The position numbers and the translations under genes were made by a program. A stretch of 10,189 bases of DNA from Pseudomonas sp. (lineage in GTDB: Bacteria; Pseudomonadota; Gammaproteobacteria; Pseudomonadales; Pseudomonadaceae): positions 1-10,189 of the forward strand of contig DQGF01000212.1 of NCBI GenBank assembly GCA_003525045.1, given 5' to 3'. Shown one piece after another: positions 1 to 6,148 of the stretch (its first letter is position 1; every line of letters begins with the position of its first letter). Under the pieces are notes generated by a model that saw only the letters and a program-made list of their open reading frames with translations, did no database searches and was not told the DNA's origin.

Positions 1-22
1 AGGGTTAATCATCAGGCCGAAA

Positions 23-607
23 TCAGGGCTTGGGCGCCACGCTCGTATCCGCCCCAAACCACTTCTGCGACAACGCCTCCAGCCGGCCATCCGCCTTGAT
101 CCGCTGCAACGCGTTTTCCAGGCTGGCGTGAAACGCCGGATTTCCCTTCTGAAACGGGATCGCCAGGCTCAAGGTCGGGCTGACTTTCGTCTGCTCCTTG
201 AAAGACTGCACCAGCACCATCGGGCGCGGTTGCTCTTCTTTCTGCGCGATCAATTGCGCGTTGGTGTAGCTGTAAGGTTCGCTGAAGTCGAAACGATCCT
301 TGAGATCCGGGGTCATTGCTATGTGGTTGATGGCGACGTCGTACTTGCCGCTTTCGACGCCGGCCAGCATATCGCCGGAATCGGTAATGACGAAGTCGGA
401 CCGCACATCCAGTTCATGGGCCAACAACTGACCTAATTCGACTTCGAAGCCCGTTAGTTTGCCGTCGTCCTTGAAATTGAAGGGCGGTGTATTAGCCTCA
501 AGGGCAATGCGCAATTCGCCACGGTCGTTCACATCGTCAATCAGTTCGGCATGAGCCAAAGGGCTCAAAAGGGGTAGCAGGCAGATCAGGCCAGGCAAAA
601 AACGCAT
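23..607 (-). CDS. Shortened periplasmic amino-acid-type substrate-binding protein (SBP family 3), lobe 2 largely missing
   Basis: The 194-residue product resembles the solute-binding proteins of polar amino acid ABC transporters. Residues 1-20 form a signal peptide ending in an AHA cleavage site, so it should be periplasmic. Lobe 1 is well preserved: ELRIALEANTPPFNF (31-45), GFEVEL (53-58), DVAINHIAMTP (90-100) and FDFSEPYSY (106-114). The C-terminal helix is also present, with ALQRIKADGRLEALSQKWFG at 166-185. Family members are usually about 250 residues. Here the sequence runs almost directly from the end of lobe 1 (about 125) to the return segment LSLAIPFQKGNP (146-157), so most of lobe 2 is absent without any frameshift. 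The Arg expected in the T-x-x-R ligand motif is Leu102. The start is ATG at 607, because AAGGAG (618-613) lies 5 bases upstream; a GTG at 613 overlaps that site. No permease or ATPase gene lies in the window. Transport function is doubtful. Confidence 0.8.
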   Translation of the reverse strand: MRFLPGLICLLPLLSPLAHAELIDDVNDRGELRIALEANTPPFNFKDDGKLTGFEVELGQLLAHELDVRSDFVITDSGDMLAGVESGKYDVAINHIAMTPDLKDRFDFSEPYSYTNAQLIAQKEEQPRPMVLVQSFKEQTKVSPTLSLAIPFQKGNPAFHASLENALQRIKADGRLEALSQKWFGADTSVAPKP

Positions 608-612
608 GGTCA

Positions 613-618
613 CTCCTT
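613..618 (-). promoter_or_regulatory. Ribosome binding site that fixes the start of the binding-protein gene
   Basis: AAGGAG on the minus strand lies 5 bases before the ATG at 607. It overlaps the alternative GTG codon at 613, which would have no room for a ribosome binding site of its own. It therefore favours the ATG. Confidence 0.75.
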
Positions 619-732
619 TGAATTCATTATCGCGATGCTCTGGTTCGGGCTCGCTTTGCTATGGTTATCGAGAGCCTTCGACAACGAATGGCCGTGAAGT
701 TGTCATGGTCGCGTGAATTTTACGAAAAAACT

Positions 733-738
733 GGAGAA
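733..738 (+). promoter_or_regulatory. Ribosome binding site that fixes the start of the DUF4399 gene
   Basis: GGAGAA begins 10 bases before the ATG at 743, with GGAG separated from it by 6 bases. The in-frame GTG at 713 lies upstream of this site and would place ten charged residues ahead of the signal peptide, so it is not the likely start. Confidence 0.75.
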
Positions 739-742
739 GAGA

Positions 743-1168
743 ATGAAAACCTTTATGTCACGAGCAGTATTGGCGAGCCTGCTGATGGGGGCTTCGATGC
801 TGGCAACAGCTGCGACACCGGCTCCCAAGGGTGCAGAAGTGTCCATCGTTTCTCCCGCGGACGGTGCCACGGTTCCACAAGCCTTCATCGTCAAGTTCGC
901 CGTAGAGAACATTGCGTTGGCGCCAGCGGGTGATGTCACCAAAAATACCGGCCATCACCATCTACTGATCGATGTCGACAAACTGCCAGCCGCCGGTACT
1001 CCGATTCCAGCGGATGCTAACCATATGCACTTTGGCAAGGCGCAGACCCAGGCTGAAGTCAAATTGACACCGGGCAAGCACACCTTGCAGCTGGAGCTGG
1101 GCGACAGCGGCCACATGCCGTTCGATCCGCCAATCGTTTCGAAGAAAATCACCGTCAATGTCAAATAA
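743..1168 (+). CDS. Exported DUF4399 domain protein, His-rich
   Basis: The 141-residue product has a signal peptide at about 1-24 (MKTFMSRAVLASLLMG, then ATAA before a Pro/Ala linker), so it should be periplasmic. The rest is one small beta-rich domain matching the DUF4399 pattern as I recall it: VSIVSPADGATVP (33-45), NTGHHHLLID (68-77), NHMHFGKAQT (93-102), LTPGKHTLQLELGD (108-121), then a terminal strand. Seven His residues (71, 72, 73, 94, 96, 113, 124) fall in these conserved blocks. That spacing would suit metal binding, which is my inference; no function is established that I know of. It diverges from the binding-protein gene and ends just before a strong terminator, so it is probably a single-gene unit. 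An internal ATG at MSRA (residue 5) is possible but worse placed relative to the ribosome binding site. Confidence 0.88.
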   Translation: MKTFMSRAVLASLLMGASMLATAATPAPKGAEVSIVSPADGATVPQAFIVKFAVENIALAPAGDVTKNTGHHHLLIDVDKLPAAGTPIPADANHMHFGKAQTQAEVKLTPGKHTLQLELGDSGHMPFDPPIVSKKITVNVK

Positions 1169-1197
1169 AAAAAGGGAGCCCGAGGGCTCCCTTTTTT
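1168..1197. terminator. Intrinsic terminator after the DUF4399 gene
   Basis: GGGAGCC (1174-1180) and GGCTCCC (1185-1191) form a 7-bp GC-rich stem around a CGAG tetraloop. An A-run precedes it and a T6 run follows (1192-1197), starting at the stop codon of the DUF4399 gene. The A and T tracts make it symmetrical, so it could also stop transcripts arriving from serA on the minus strand. Confidence 0.93.
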
Positions 1198-1198
1198 A

Positions 1199-1287
1199 CA
1201 GCTGCAAGCTTCAAGCTATAAGCCTCAAGTTAAAGCAAAAGCAAAAGCGAACTCAACTTGCCGCTTGAAGCTTGTCGCTTGTAGCTG
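1199..1287. repeat. Long imperfect inverted repeat built from 7-bp CAAGC units
   Basis: The arms at 1199-1231 and 1255-1287 (33 bp each) pair without gaps at 26 of 33 positions. Both consist of a 7-bp unit, CAAGC plus two variable bases (GCTTG plus two on the other arm), so the fold would be 5-bp helices separated by 2-base internal mismatches. The 23-base loop contains AAAGCA-type hexamers repeated three times. It begins 3 bases beyond the serA stop codon and 2 bases from the T-run of the preceding terminator. Similar CAAGCTT-rich intergenic repeats are, to my recollection, scattered in P. fluorescens and P. putida genomes. It may act as 3' end structure for serA. Confidence 0.8.
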
Positions 1288-1290
1288 CTC

Positions 1291-2520
1291 TTAAAACAAT
1301 ACCCGGCAACGAATGGTGCCGTTGATGTGCTGCAGCTTCTCTTGTGCCATTTCCGAGTAGTCGGCATCGACATCGATCACGACGTAGCCAACTTTCTCGT
1401 TGGTCTGCAGGAACTGACCGGAAATGTTGATGCCGTTTTCGGCGAAGACTTTGTTGATCTCGCTCATCACACCCGGGATGTTCTCGTGGATGTGTAGCAG
1501 GCGGTGCTTGCCAGGGTGAGCCGGCAGAGCCACTTCCGGGAAGTTCACCGACGATACCGAGGTACCGTTGTCGCTGTACTTGACCAGTTTTTCTGCCACT
1601 TCCAGACCGATGTTGGCCTGCGCTTCAGCAGTGGAACCACCGATGTGCGGGGTCAGGATCACGTTGTCCAGGCCACGCAGCGGGCTTTCGAACTCTTCGT
1701 CGTTGGAGCGTGGCTCCACCGGGAAGACGTCGATGGCCGCGCCGATCAGGTGCTTGTCCTTGATCGCGTCCGCCAGGGCTTGCAGTTCGACCACGGTGCC
1801 GCGAGCGGCGTTGATCAGGATCCCGCCCTTCTTGATGGCACGGATTTCTTTCTCGCCGATCATCCACTGGGTCGCAGCGGTTTCCGGAACGTGCAGGGTG
1901 ACGATGTCGGACATGCCCAGCAGTTCGGTCAGGCTGGCCACCTGGGTTGCGTTGCCCAGCGGCAGCTTGGTCACGGTGTCGTAGAAATACACCTGCATGC
2001 CCAGACCTTCTGCCAGGACCGACAATTGCGTACCGATCGAACCATAACCGACGATACCCAGCTTCTTGCCGCGGATTTCGAAGGAATTGGCTGCGCTCTT
2101 GATCCAGCCGCCACGGTGGCAGGAAGCGTTCTTCTCAGGGATGCCGCGCAGCAACAGGATCGCTTCGGCCAGCACCAGCTCGGCGACGGAGCGAGTGTTG
2201 GAATACGGTGCGTTGAACACCGCGATGCCGCGTTCGCGAGCCGCGTTCAGGTCAACCTGGTTGGTGCCGATGCAGAAACAGCCGACAGCCACCAGCTTCT
2301 TCGCCTGATCGAAGATTTCTTCAGTCAGTTGAGTGCGGGAGCGAATGCCGATGAAGTGAGCATCAGCGATCTTTTCCTTGAGCTGGGCCTCCGGCAGAGA
2401 ACCTGTCAGGTACTCGATGCTGGTGTAGCCCGCCGCCTTGAGGACGTCGACAGCCGATTGGTGGACGCCTTCGAGAAGAAGGAACTTGATCTTGCTCTTA
2501 TCGAGAGAAGTCTTGCTCAT
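1291..2520 (-). CDS. serA: D-3-phosphoglycerate dehydrogenase
   Basis: This enzyme oxidises 3-phosphoglycerate to 3-phosphohydroxypyruvate with NAD+, the first step of L-serine synthesis, in the cytoplasm. The product has 409 residues, against 410 in E. coli SerA. It is the short form with one ACT domain and no intervening domain. The N-terminal part of the catalytic domain spans about 12-105 and the NAD-binding domain about 110-300, with the GYGSIG nucleotide loop at 158-163. The catalytic triad is visible as Arg240 (NAARGT), Glu269 (FPVEP) and His292 (TPHIGGST). The ACT domain (about 338-409) has HIHENIPG (343-350) and Asn365, the residues that bind serine for feedback inhibition in E. coli SerA. 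It diverges from the D-2-hydroxyglutarate dehydrogenase gene, a functionally meaningful pairing. The ribosome binding site is weak (AGG about 9 bases upstream), but the start fits the family length. Confidence 0.98.
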   Translation of the reverse strand: MSKTSLDKSKIKFLLLEGVHQSAVDVLKAAGYTSIEYLTGSLPEAQLKEKIADAHFIGIRSRTQLTEEIFDQAKKLVAVGCFCIGTNQVDLNAARERGIAVFNAPYSNTRSVAELVLAEAILLLRGIPEKNASCHRGGWIKSAANSFEIRGKKLGIVGYGSIGTQLSVLAEGLGMQVYFYDTVTKLPLGNATQVASLTELLGMSDIVTLHVPETAATQWMIGEKEIRAIKKGGILINAARGTVVELQALADAIKDKHLIGAAIDVFPVEPRSNDEEFESPLRGLDNVILTPHIGGSTAEAQANIGLEVAEKLVKYSDNGTSVSSVNFPEVALPAHPGKHRLLHIHENIPGVMSEINKVFAENGINISGQFLQTNEKVGYVVIDVDADYSEMAQEKLQHINGTIRCRVLF

Positions 2521-2620
2521 CTGCGTAAACCTGTATCCCGGAGAAAAATGGCAGGAAATAGCCAGCAGACGCTGACCCGGACGACAAGAATGCCGTCGCC
2601 GCAGAACAGCCGTTGGGCAC

Positions 2621-2648
2621 TATGCTGCGGGGTCGGTATGCTAGCATA
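2621..2648. promoter_or_regulatory. Palindrome and TATGCT repeat in the serA/dehydrogenase divergent spacer
   Basis: TATGCTAGCATA (2637-2648) is a perfect 12-bp palindrome. TATGCT also occurs at 2621-2626, exactly 16 bases before the palindrome copy. The site lies near the middle of the spacer between the two divergent start codons. Because of the symmetry, a TATGCT -10-like hexamer faces both ways, but I find no convincing -35 for either direction. It could be a shared operator or promoter core. This rests on pattern alone. Confidence 0.35.
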
Positions 2649-2724
2649 AGCGCCCCGCTAAACACCCATTCCTGCGACGTGAAGCGTTCTCAGGATGACC
2701 ATGAATTGTTCGAGAGTTCTATCG

Positions 2725-4119
2725 ATGACCAATCCTGACCTGATTGATGAGCTGAAGACCCTGGTTGAGCCTGGCAAGGTGCTGACCGATGCCGACTCCC
2801 TGAATGCTTATGGCAAGGATTGGACCAAGCATTTCGCCCCGGCTCCGACGGCCATCGTGTTCCCCAAGACCACCGAGCAGGTCCAGGCCGTTGTCCGTTG
2901 GGCCAATAAGCATAAGGTGGCGCTGGTGCCGTCCGGCGGGCGCACGGGCCTTTCCGCCGCTGCCGTGGCAGCCAATGGCGAAGTGGTGGTGTCCTTCGAC
3001 TATATGAACCAGATTCTCGACGTGAACCTGACCGACCGCACCGCGGTCTGCCAGCCGGGCGTGGTCACTGAGCATTTGCAGAACGTGGCCGAAGAAAAAG
3101 GCCTGTACTACCCGGTGGACTTCGCTTCGGCAGGTTCCAGCCAGATTGGCGGCAATATCGGCACCAATGCCGGCGGGATCAAGGTCATTCGCTACGGCAT
3201 GACCCGTAACTGGGTCGCGGGCATGAAAGTCGTCACCGGCAAGGGCGATCTGCTGGAGCTGAACAAGGACCTGATCAAGAACGCCACCGGTTACGATCTG
3301 CGTCAGCTGTTCATCGGCGCTGAAGGCACCCTCGGTTTTGTCGTCGAAGCGACCATGCGCCTGGACCGTGCGCCGAAAAACCTCACCGCCATGGTCCTCG
3401 GCACCGCCGATTTCGATTCGATCATGCCGGTGCTGCACGCCTACCAGAGCAAGCTCGATCTGACTGCGTTCGAATTCTTCTCCGACAAGGCTTTGGCCAA
3501 AGTCATGGGCCGTGGTGACGTGCCGGCACCGTTCGAATCCGCTTGCCCGTTCTACGCACTGCTGGAATTCGAGGCGACCACTGAAGAAGTGGCCAACCTG
3601 GCCTTGGAAACCTTCGAACACTGCGTCGAGCAGGGCTGGGTGCTGGACGGGGTGATGAGCCAGAGCGAGACCCAGCTGCAGAATCTGTGGAAGCTGCGCG
3701 AATATATCTCAGAAACCATCTCCCACTGGACGCCGTACAAGAACGACATTTCGGTCACCATTTCGAAAGTACCGGCTTTCCTGAAGGAAATCGACGCGAT
3801 CGTTGGCGAACACTACCCGGATTTCGAAATCGTCTGGTTCGGCCACATCGGCGACGGCAACCTGCACCTGAACATCCTCAAGCCGGACAACCTGAGCAAG
3901 GATGAGTTCTTCGCCAAGTGCGCGACCGTCAACAAGTGGGTGTTCGAAACCGTCGAGAAGTACAACGGCTCGATTTCCGCCGAACACGGCGTCGGCATGA
4001 CCAAACGTGATTACTTGACCTACAGCCGCTCGCCGGTTGAGATCGAGTACATGAAAGCCGTCAAAGCGGTGTTCGACCCGAACGGGATCATGAACCCGGG
4101 CAAGATCTTCGCTGTTTGA
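2725..4119 (+). CDS. FAD-dependent D-2-hydroxyglutarate dehydrogenase
   Basis: Family members oxidise D-2-hydroxyglutarate (and D-malate) to 2-oxoglutarate, passing electrons to electron-transfer flavoprotein or another acceptor. From ATG 2725 the product has 464 residues, the length I recall for the characterised P. aeruginosa enzyme. An FAD-binding (PCMH-type) domain covers about 38-215, with PSGGRTGLSAAAVA (69-82), GSSQIGGNIGTNAGG (137-151) and GAEGTLGFVVE (198-208). The C-terminal FAD-oxidase domain carries WFGHIGDGNLHLN (371-383) and SAEHGVGMTKRDYL (418-431). His374, His381 and Glu420 match the zinc ligands, and His421 the active-site His, reported for the P. aeruginosa enzyme. In-frame ATGs at 2695 and 2701 would add up to 10 residues; 2701 has the better ribosome binding site (AGGA), so the start is not settled. 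It is divergent from serA and 37 bases upstream of the FAH-fold gene. Glycolate oxidase GlcD is a relative but less likely. Confidence 0.92.
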   Translation: MTNPDLIDELKTLVEPGKVLTDADSLNAYGKDWTKHFAPAPTAIVFPKTTEQVQAVVRWANKHKVALVPSGGRTGLSAAAVAANGEVVVSFDYMNQILDVNLTDRTAVCQPGVVTEHLQNVAEEKGLYYPVDFASAGSSQIGGNIGTNAGGIKVIRYGMTRNWVAGMKVVTGKGDLLELNKDLIKNATGYDLRQLFIGAEGTLGFVVEATMRLDRAPKNLTAMVLGTADFDSIMPVLHAYQSKLDLTAFEFFSDKALAKVMGRGDVPAPFESACPFYALLEFEATTEEVANLALETFEHCVEQGWVLDGVMSQSETQLQNLWKLREYISETISHWTPYKNDISVTISKVPAFLKEIDAIVGEHYPDFEIVWFGHIGDGNLHLNILKPDNLSKDEFFAKCATVNKWVFETVEKYNGSISAEHGVGMTKRDYLTYSRSPVEIEYMKAVKAVFDPNGIMNPGKIFAV

Positions 4120-4156
4120 TTCTTCGAACTTTAAGAGCACGAATCAGGAGTCGGTA

Positions 4157-4822
4157 ATGAGCTATCAGCACCAGTATGTCGACGGTACGCGTATTCACTT
4201 CCCGCTGGGGAAGGTGGTGTGCATCGGCCGCAACTACGCCGAACACGCCAAGGAACTGGACAATCCGGTACCTACGGAACCTCTGCTGTTCATCAAGCCG
4301 GGCAGTTGCGTCGTGTCGCTGGAAGGCGGTTTCAGCATTCCGACCGAGCGCGGCTCGGTGCATTACGAAGCGGAAATCGCGGTGTTGATCGGCAAGCCTC
4401 TGTCGACCAAGCCGAGCCGTGAAGAAGTGCTTGACGCGATTTCAGGTTTCGCCCCGGCCCTGGATCTGACCCTGCGCGACAAGCAGGCTGAGCTGAAATC
4501 CAAAGGCTTGCCGTGGGAAATCGCCAAGTCTTTTGACGGTGCGGCCGTGATTGCTCCGTTCGTGTCCGGCAGCACCTTCGCCGACCTGACCGACATCGGC
4601 ATTCGTCTGACCATCAACGGTGAAGTCCGCCAGGACGGCAACAGCAGCGCGATGCTCAACCCGATCGTGCCGATGATCCAGCACATGGCCGGGTGCTTCT
4701 CGCTGCAGGCGGGTGACGTGATCCTGACCGGCACGCCGGTTGGCGTTGGTCCGCTGAATGTCGGTGACGAACTGGTGCTGGAATTGCCGGGCGCTAGCAG
4801 CTTCAACAGCAGCGTGCGCTAG
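4157..4822 (+). CDS. Fumarylacetoacetate hydrolase-fold protein, FAHD1/YcgM type
   Basis: The 221-residue, single-domain product is close in length to E. coli YcgM and human FAHD1. That family is reported to act as acylpyruvase, oxaloacetate decarboxylase and oxaloacetate tautomerase. Visible motifs are GKVVCIGRNYAEHAKEL (18-34), with the His30/Glu33 pair matching the FAHD1 catalytic dyad; HYEAEIAVLIG (69-79), with metal ligands Glu71 and Glu73; Asp103 in ALDLTLRD, the third ligand; Lys124 in EIAKSFD; and LTGTPVGVGPL near the C-terminus. AGGAG at 4146-4150 lies 6 bases before the ATG. The 37-base gap after the D-2-hydroxyglutarate dehydrogenase gene and the lack of a terminator indicate co-transcription. 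The exact substrate cannot be read from sequence. A classical FAH in tyrosine breakdown is much longer, so that role is unlikely. Cytoplasmic, with no signal peptide. Confidence 0.93.
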   Translation: MSYQHQYVDGTRIHFPLGKVVCIGRNYAEHAKELDNPVPTEPLLFIKPGSCVVSLEGGFSIPTERGSVHYEAEIAVLIGKPLSTKPSREEVLDAISGFAPALDLTLRDKQAELKSKGLPWEIAKSFDGAAVIAPFVSGSTFADLTDIGIRLTINGEVRQDGNSSAMLNPIVPMIQHMAGCFSLQAGDVILTGTPVGVGPLNVGDELVLELPGASSFNSSVR

Positions 4823-4834
4823 CCCGGACACTGC

Positions 4835-4942
4835 AAAAAAACCTGTGGGAGCGAGCCTGCTCGCGAAAGCGGTCCGTCATTCGACGTCAATGTTGGATGT
4901 GCTGGCCTCTTCGCGAGCAGGTTCGCTCCCACAGTGGTTTTT
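4835..4942. repeat. REPIN (two inverted REP elements), GTGGGAGC family, with A/T tract flanks
   Basis: The REP arms at 4843-4867 and 4910-4934 match as an inverted pair at 24 of 25 positions. Their core is GTGGGAGCGAGCCTGCTCG and its complement. Outside the arms, AAAAACC and GGTTTTT extend the pairing, so the element could also end transcription in either direction, for example after the FAH-fold gene. Such elements are moved by RAYT transposases encoded elsewhere in Pseudomonas genomes. The inner spacer resembles that of the element at 7085-7174. Confidence 0.93.
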
Positions 4943-5093
4943 GGCGGCCTCAAGTTCAGCGCCCACGCAGGGCAATCCCACCATTTTCCGTTTTTTTCAC
5001 ATCTTGTCTGGATAATTCCGAGGCTTGCGGCATCTGAGCCGATCCCAATTGTGCTATTACCCTTGGCCTGAATTTTCTGGAACGCTGCCCTCG

Positions 5094-6023
5094 ATGCCGA
5101 CCCAACCACTGCCCAAGCTTGAAACTGCCCGCCGCTCGCGCTTTGTCATGCGCTGGTACTCCTGGCTATTACTAGTAGCTGCCGCGGCATACGGCCTCGC
5201 ATTCGCAATGCATTGGGATGACCGGGGCGTGCTCTGGGTGCTGGAACGTTTCGAAAGCCCTGCTGAACGCCAGGAGAGCATCTGGTTGCCGGATTACCGT
5301 GCGGTGATCGACGCCAAATTACTGCCAGGCATGGAAAAGGATGAAGCCTCTGACCTGGCCTACAACCCGCAGACCAAGACCCTGTTCTCGGTCATGGGCA
5401 AGAACCCGTTCCTGGTCGAGCTGACGTTGCAGGGTGACGTTCTGCGCAAAATACCGCTGACAGGCTGGAGTAACCCGGAAGGCGTGACCGTAATGGGCAA
5501 TGGTCTGTTGGCCATAGTCGATGAACGTGAACACCTGCTCTCCATCGTCAAGGTCGATGCCGATACCCGCGAGCTGAACATCGCCAACTTCCCGAAATAC
5601 GATCTCGGTCCTTCGAAAGATCAGAACAAGGCCTTCGAAGCCATCGTCTGGGACTCGCGCAATCAGCAAATCCTGCTGGGTGAAGAGCGTCCACCGGCGC
5701 TGTTCAGCTGGAAAAGCGACGGCAGCCAGACCCTCAAGGGCGACAAGCAGAAACTCGTCAGTGATGCACTGGATATCCGCAACCTGTCGGCCCTGGCCAT
5801 CGACCCGCGCACTGGCCACACCCTGGTGTTGTCCGCCGATTCCCACTTGTTGCTGGAGCTGGACGAGAAGGGCGAGCAGGTCAGCTTCATGACCCTGCTG
5901 GGCGGCTTCAATGGCTTGAAGAAGACTATTCCCCGCGCAGAAGGCGTGACCATGGATGAGGCTGGCACGTTGTATATGGTGAGCGAACCGAACCTGTTCT
6001 ACCGCTTCGAAAAGCAGAAATAA
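5094..6023 (+). CDS. SdiA-regulated (YjiK-like) membrane-anchored propeller protein, first copy
   Basis: The product has 309 residues from ATG 5094. A short cytoplasmic tail with Arg/Lys is followed by one membrane segment at about 21-39 (WYSWLLLVAAAAYGLAFAM), so the rest should lie in the periplasm. The remainder matches the SdiA-regulated/YjiK family, a beta-propeller fold of unknown function. Repeating blade-like motifs are SDLAYNPQTKTLFSV (86-100), NPEGVTV (127-133), FEAIVWD (181-187), LSALAIDPRTGHTLVLS (231-247) and AEGVTMDEAGTLYMVSEPN (282-300). Glu129, Glu182 and Glu283 each open such a block. The next gene is a clear paralogue. The start is uncertain: a TTG at 5025 would add 23 residues, but a -10-like GATAAT at 5011-5016 would leave it no leader. 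The ribosome binding site for 5094 is also weak, and ATG 5148 is possible. The family name comes from E. coli; no quorum-sensing link is visible here. Confidence 0.87.
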   Translation: MPTQPLPKLETARRSRFVMRWYSWLLLVAAAAYGLAFAMHWDDRGVLWVLERFESPAERQESIWLPDYRAVIDAKLLPGMEKDEASDLAYNPQTKTLFSVMGKNPFLVELTLQGDVLRKIPLTGWSNPEGVTVMGNGLLAIVDEREHLLSIVKVDADTRELNIANFPKYDLGPSKDQNKAFEAIVWDSRNQQILLGEERPPALFSWKSDGSQTLKGDKQKLVSDALDIRNLSALAIDPRTGHTLVLSADSHLLLELDEKGEQVSFMTLLGGFNGLKKTIPRAEGVTMDEAGTLYMVSEPNLFYRFEKQK

Positions 6024-6148
6024 CGATCACCCGGCAGCTCCTACGCTGATTGAATGCAGATGTTGTGATGCAAGGCCACTGGCCATTAAGCTTTAATTCA
6101 GACTACCGTGGTATTTCATCCGCCTGTCTTGAATCCGAGCTCGCCTGA

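Noticed and set aside
614..742. Possible sigma-70 promoters in the spacer between the binding protein and DUF4399 genes (TCGACA at 678-683 with TGTCAT at 701-706; GATAAT on the minus strand at 631-626)
   Set aside because: The hexamers are only partial matches, or lack a -35, or leave too short a leader, so neither is strong enough to annotate.
1504..2649. Open frame of 381 codons on the plus strand opposite serA
   Set aside because: It is antisense to a full-length SerA with all catalytic residues. Its translation has no recognisable domain.
2719..3621. Open frame of 300 codons on the minus strand opposite the D-2-hydroxyglutarate dehydrogenase
   Set aside because: It overlaps a complete, motif-rich gene and looks like a composition effect.
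6074..6084. 11-bp palindrome GGCCACTGGCC between the YjiK-like genes, considered as an operator
   Set aside because: It is short and GC-rich and likely to arise by chance. No second copy or known consensus supports it.
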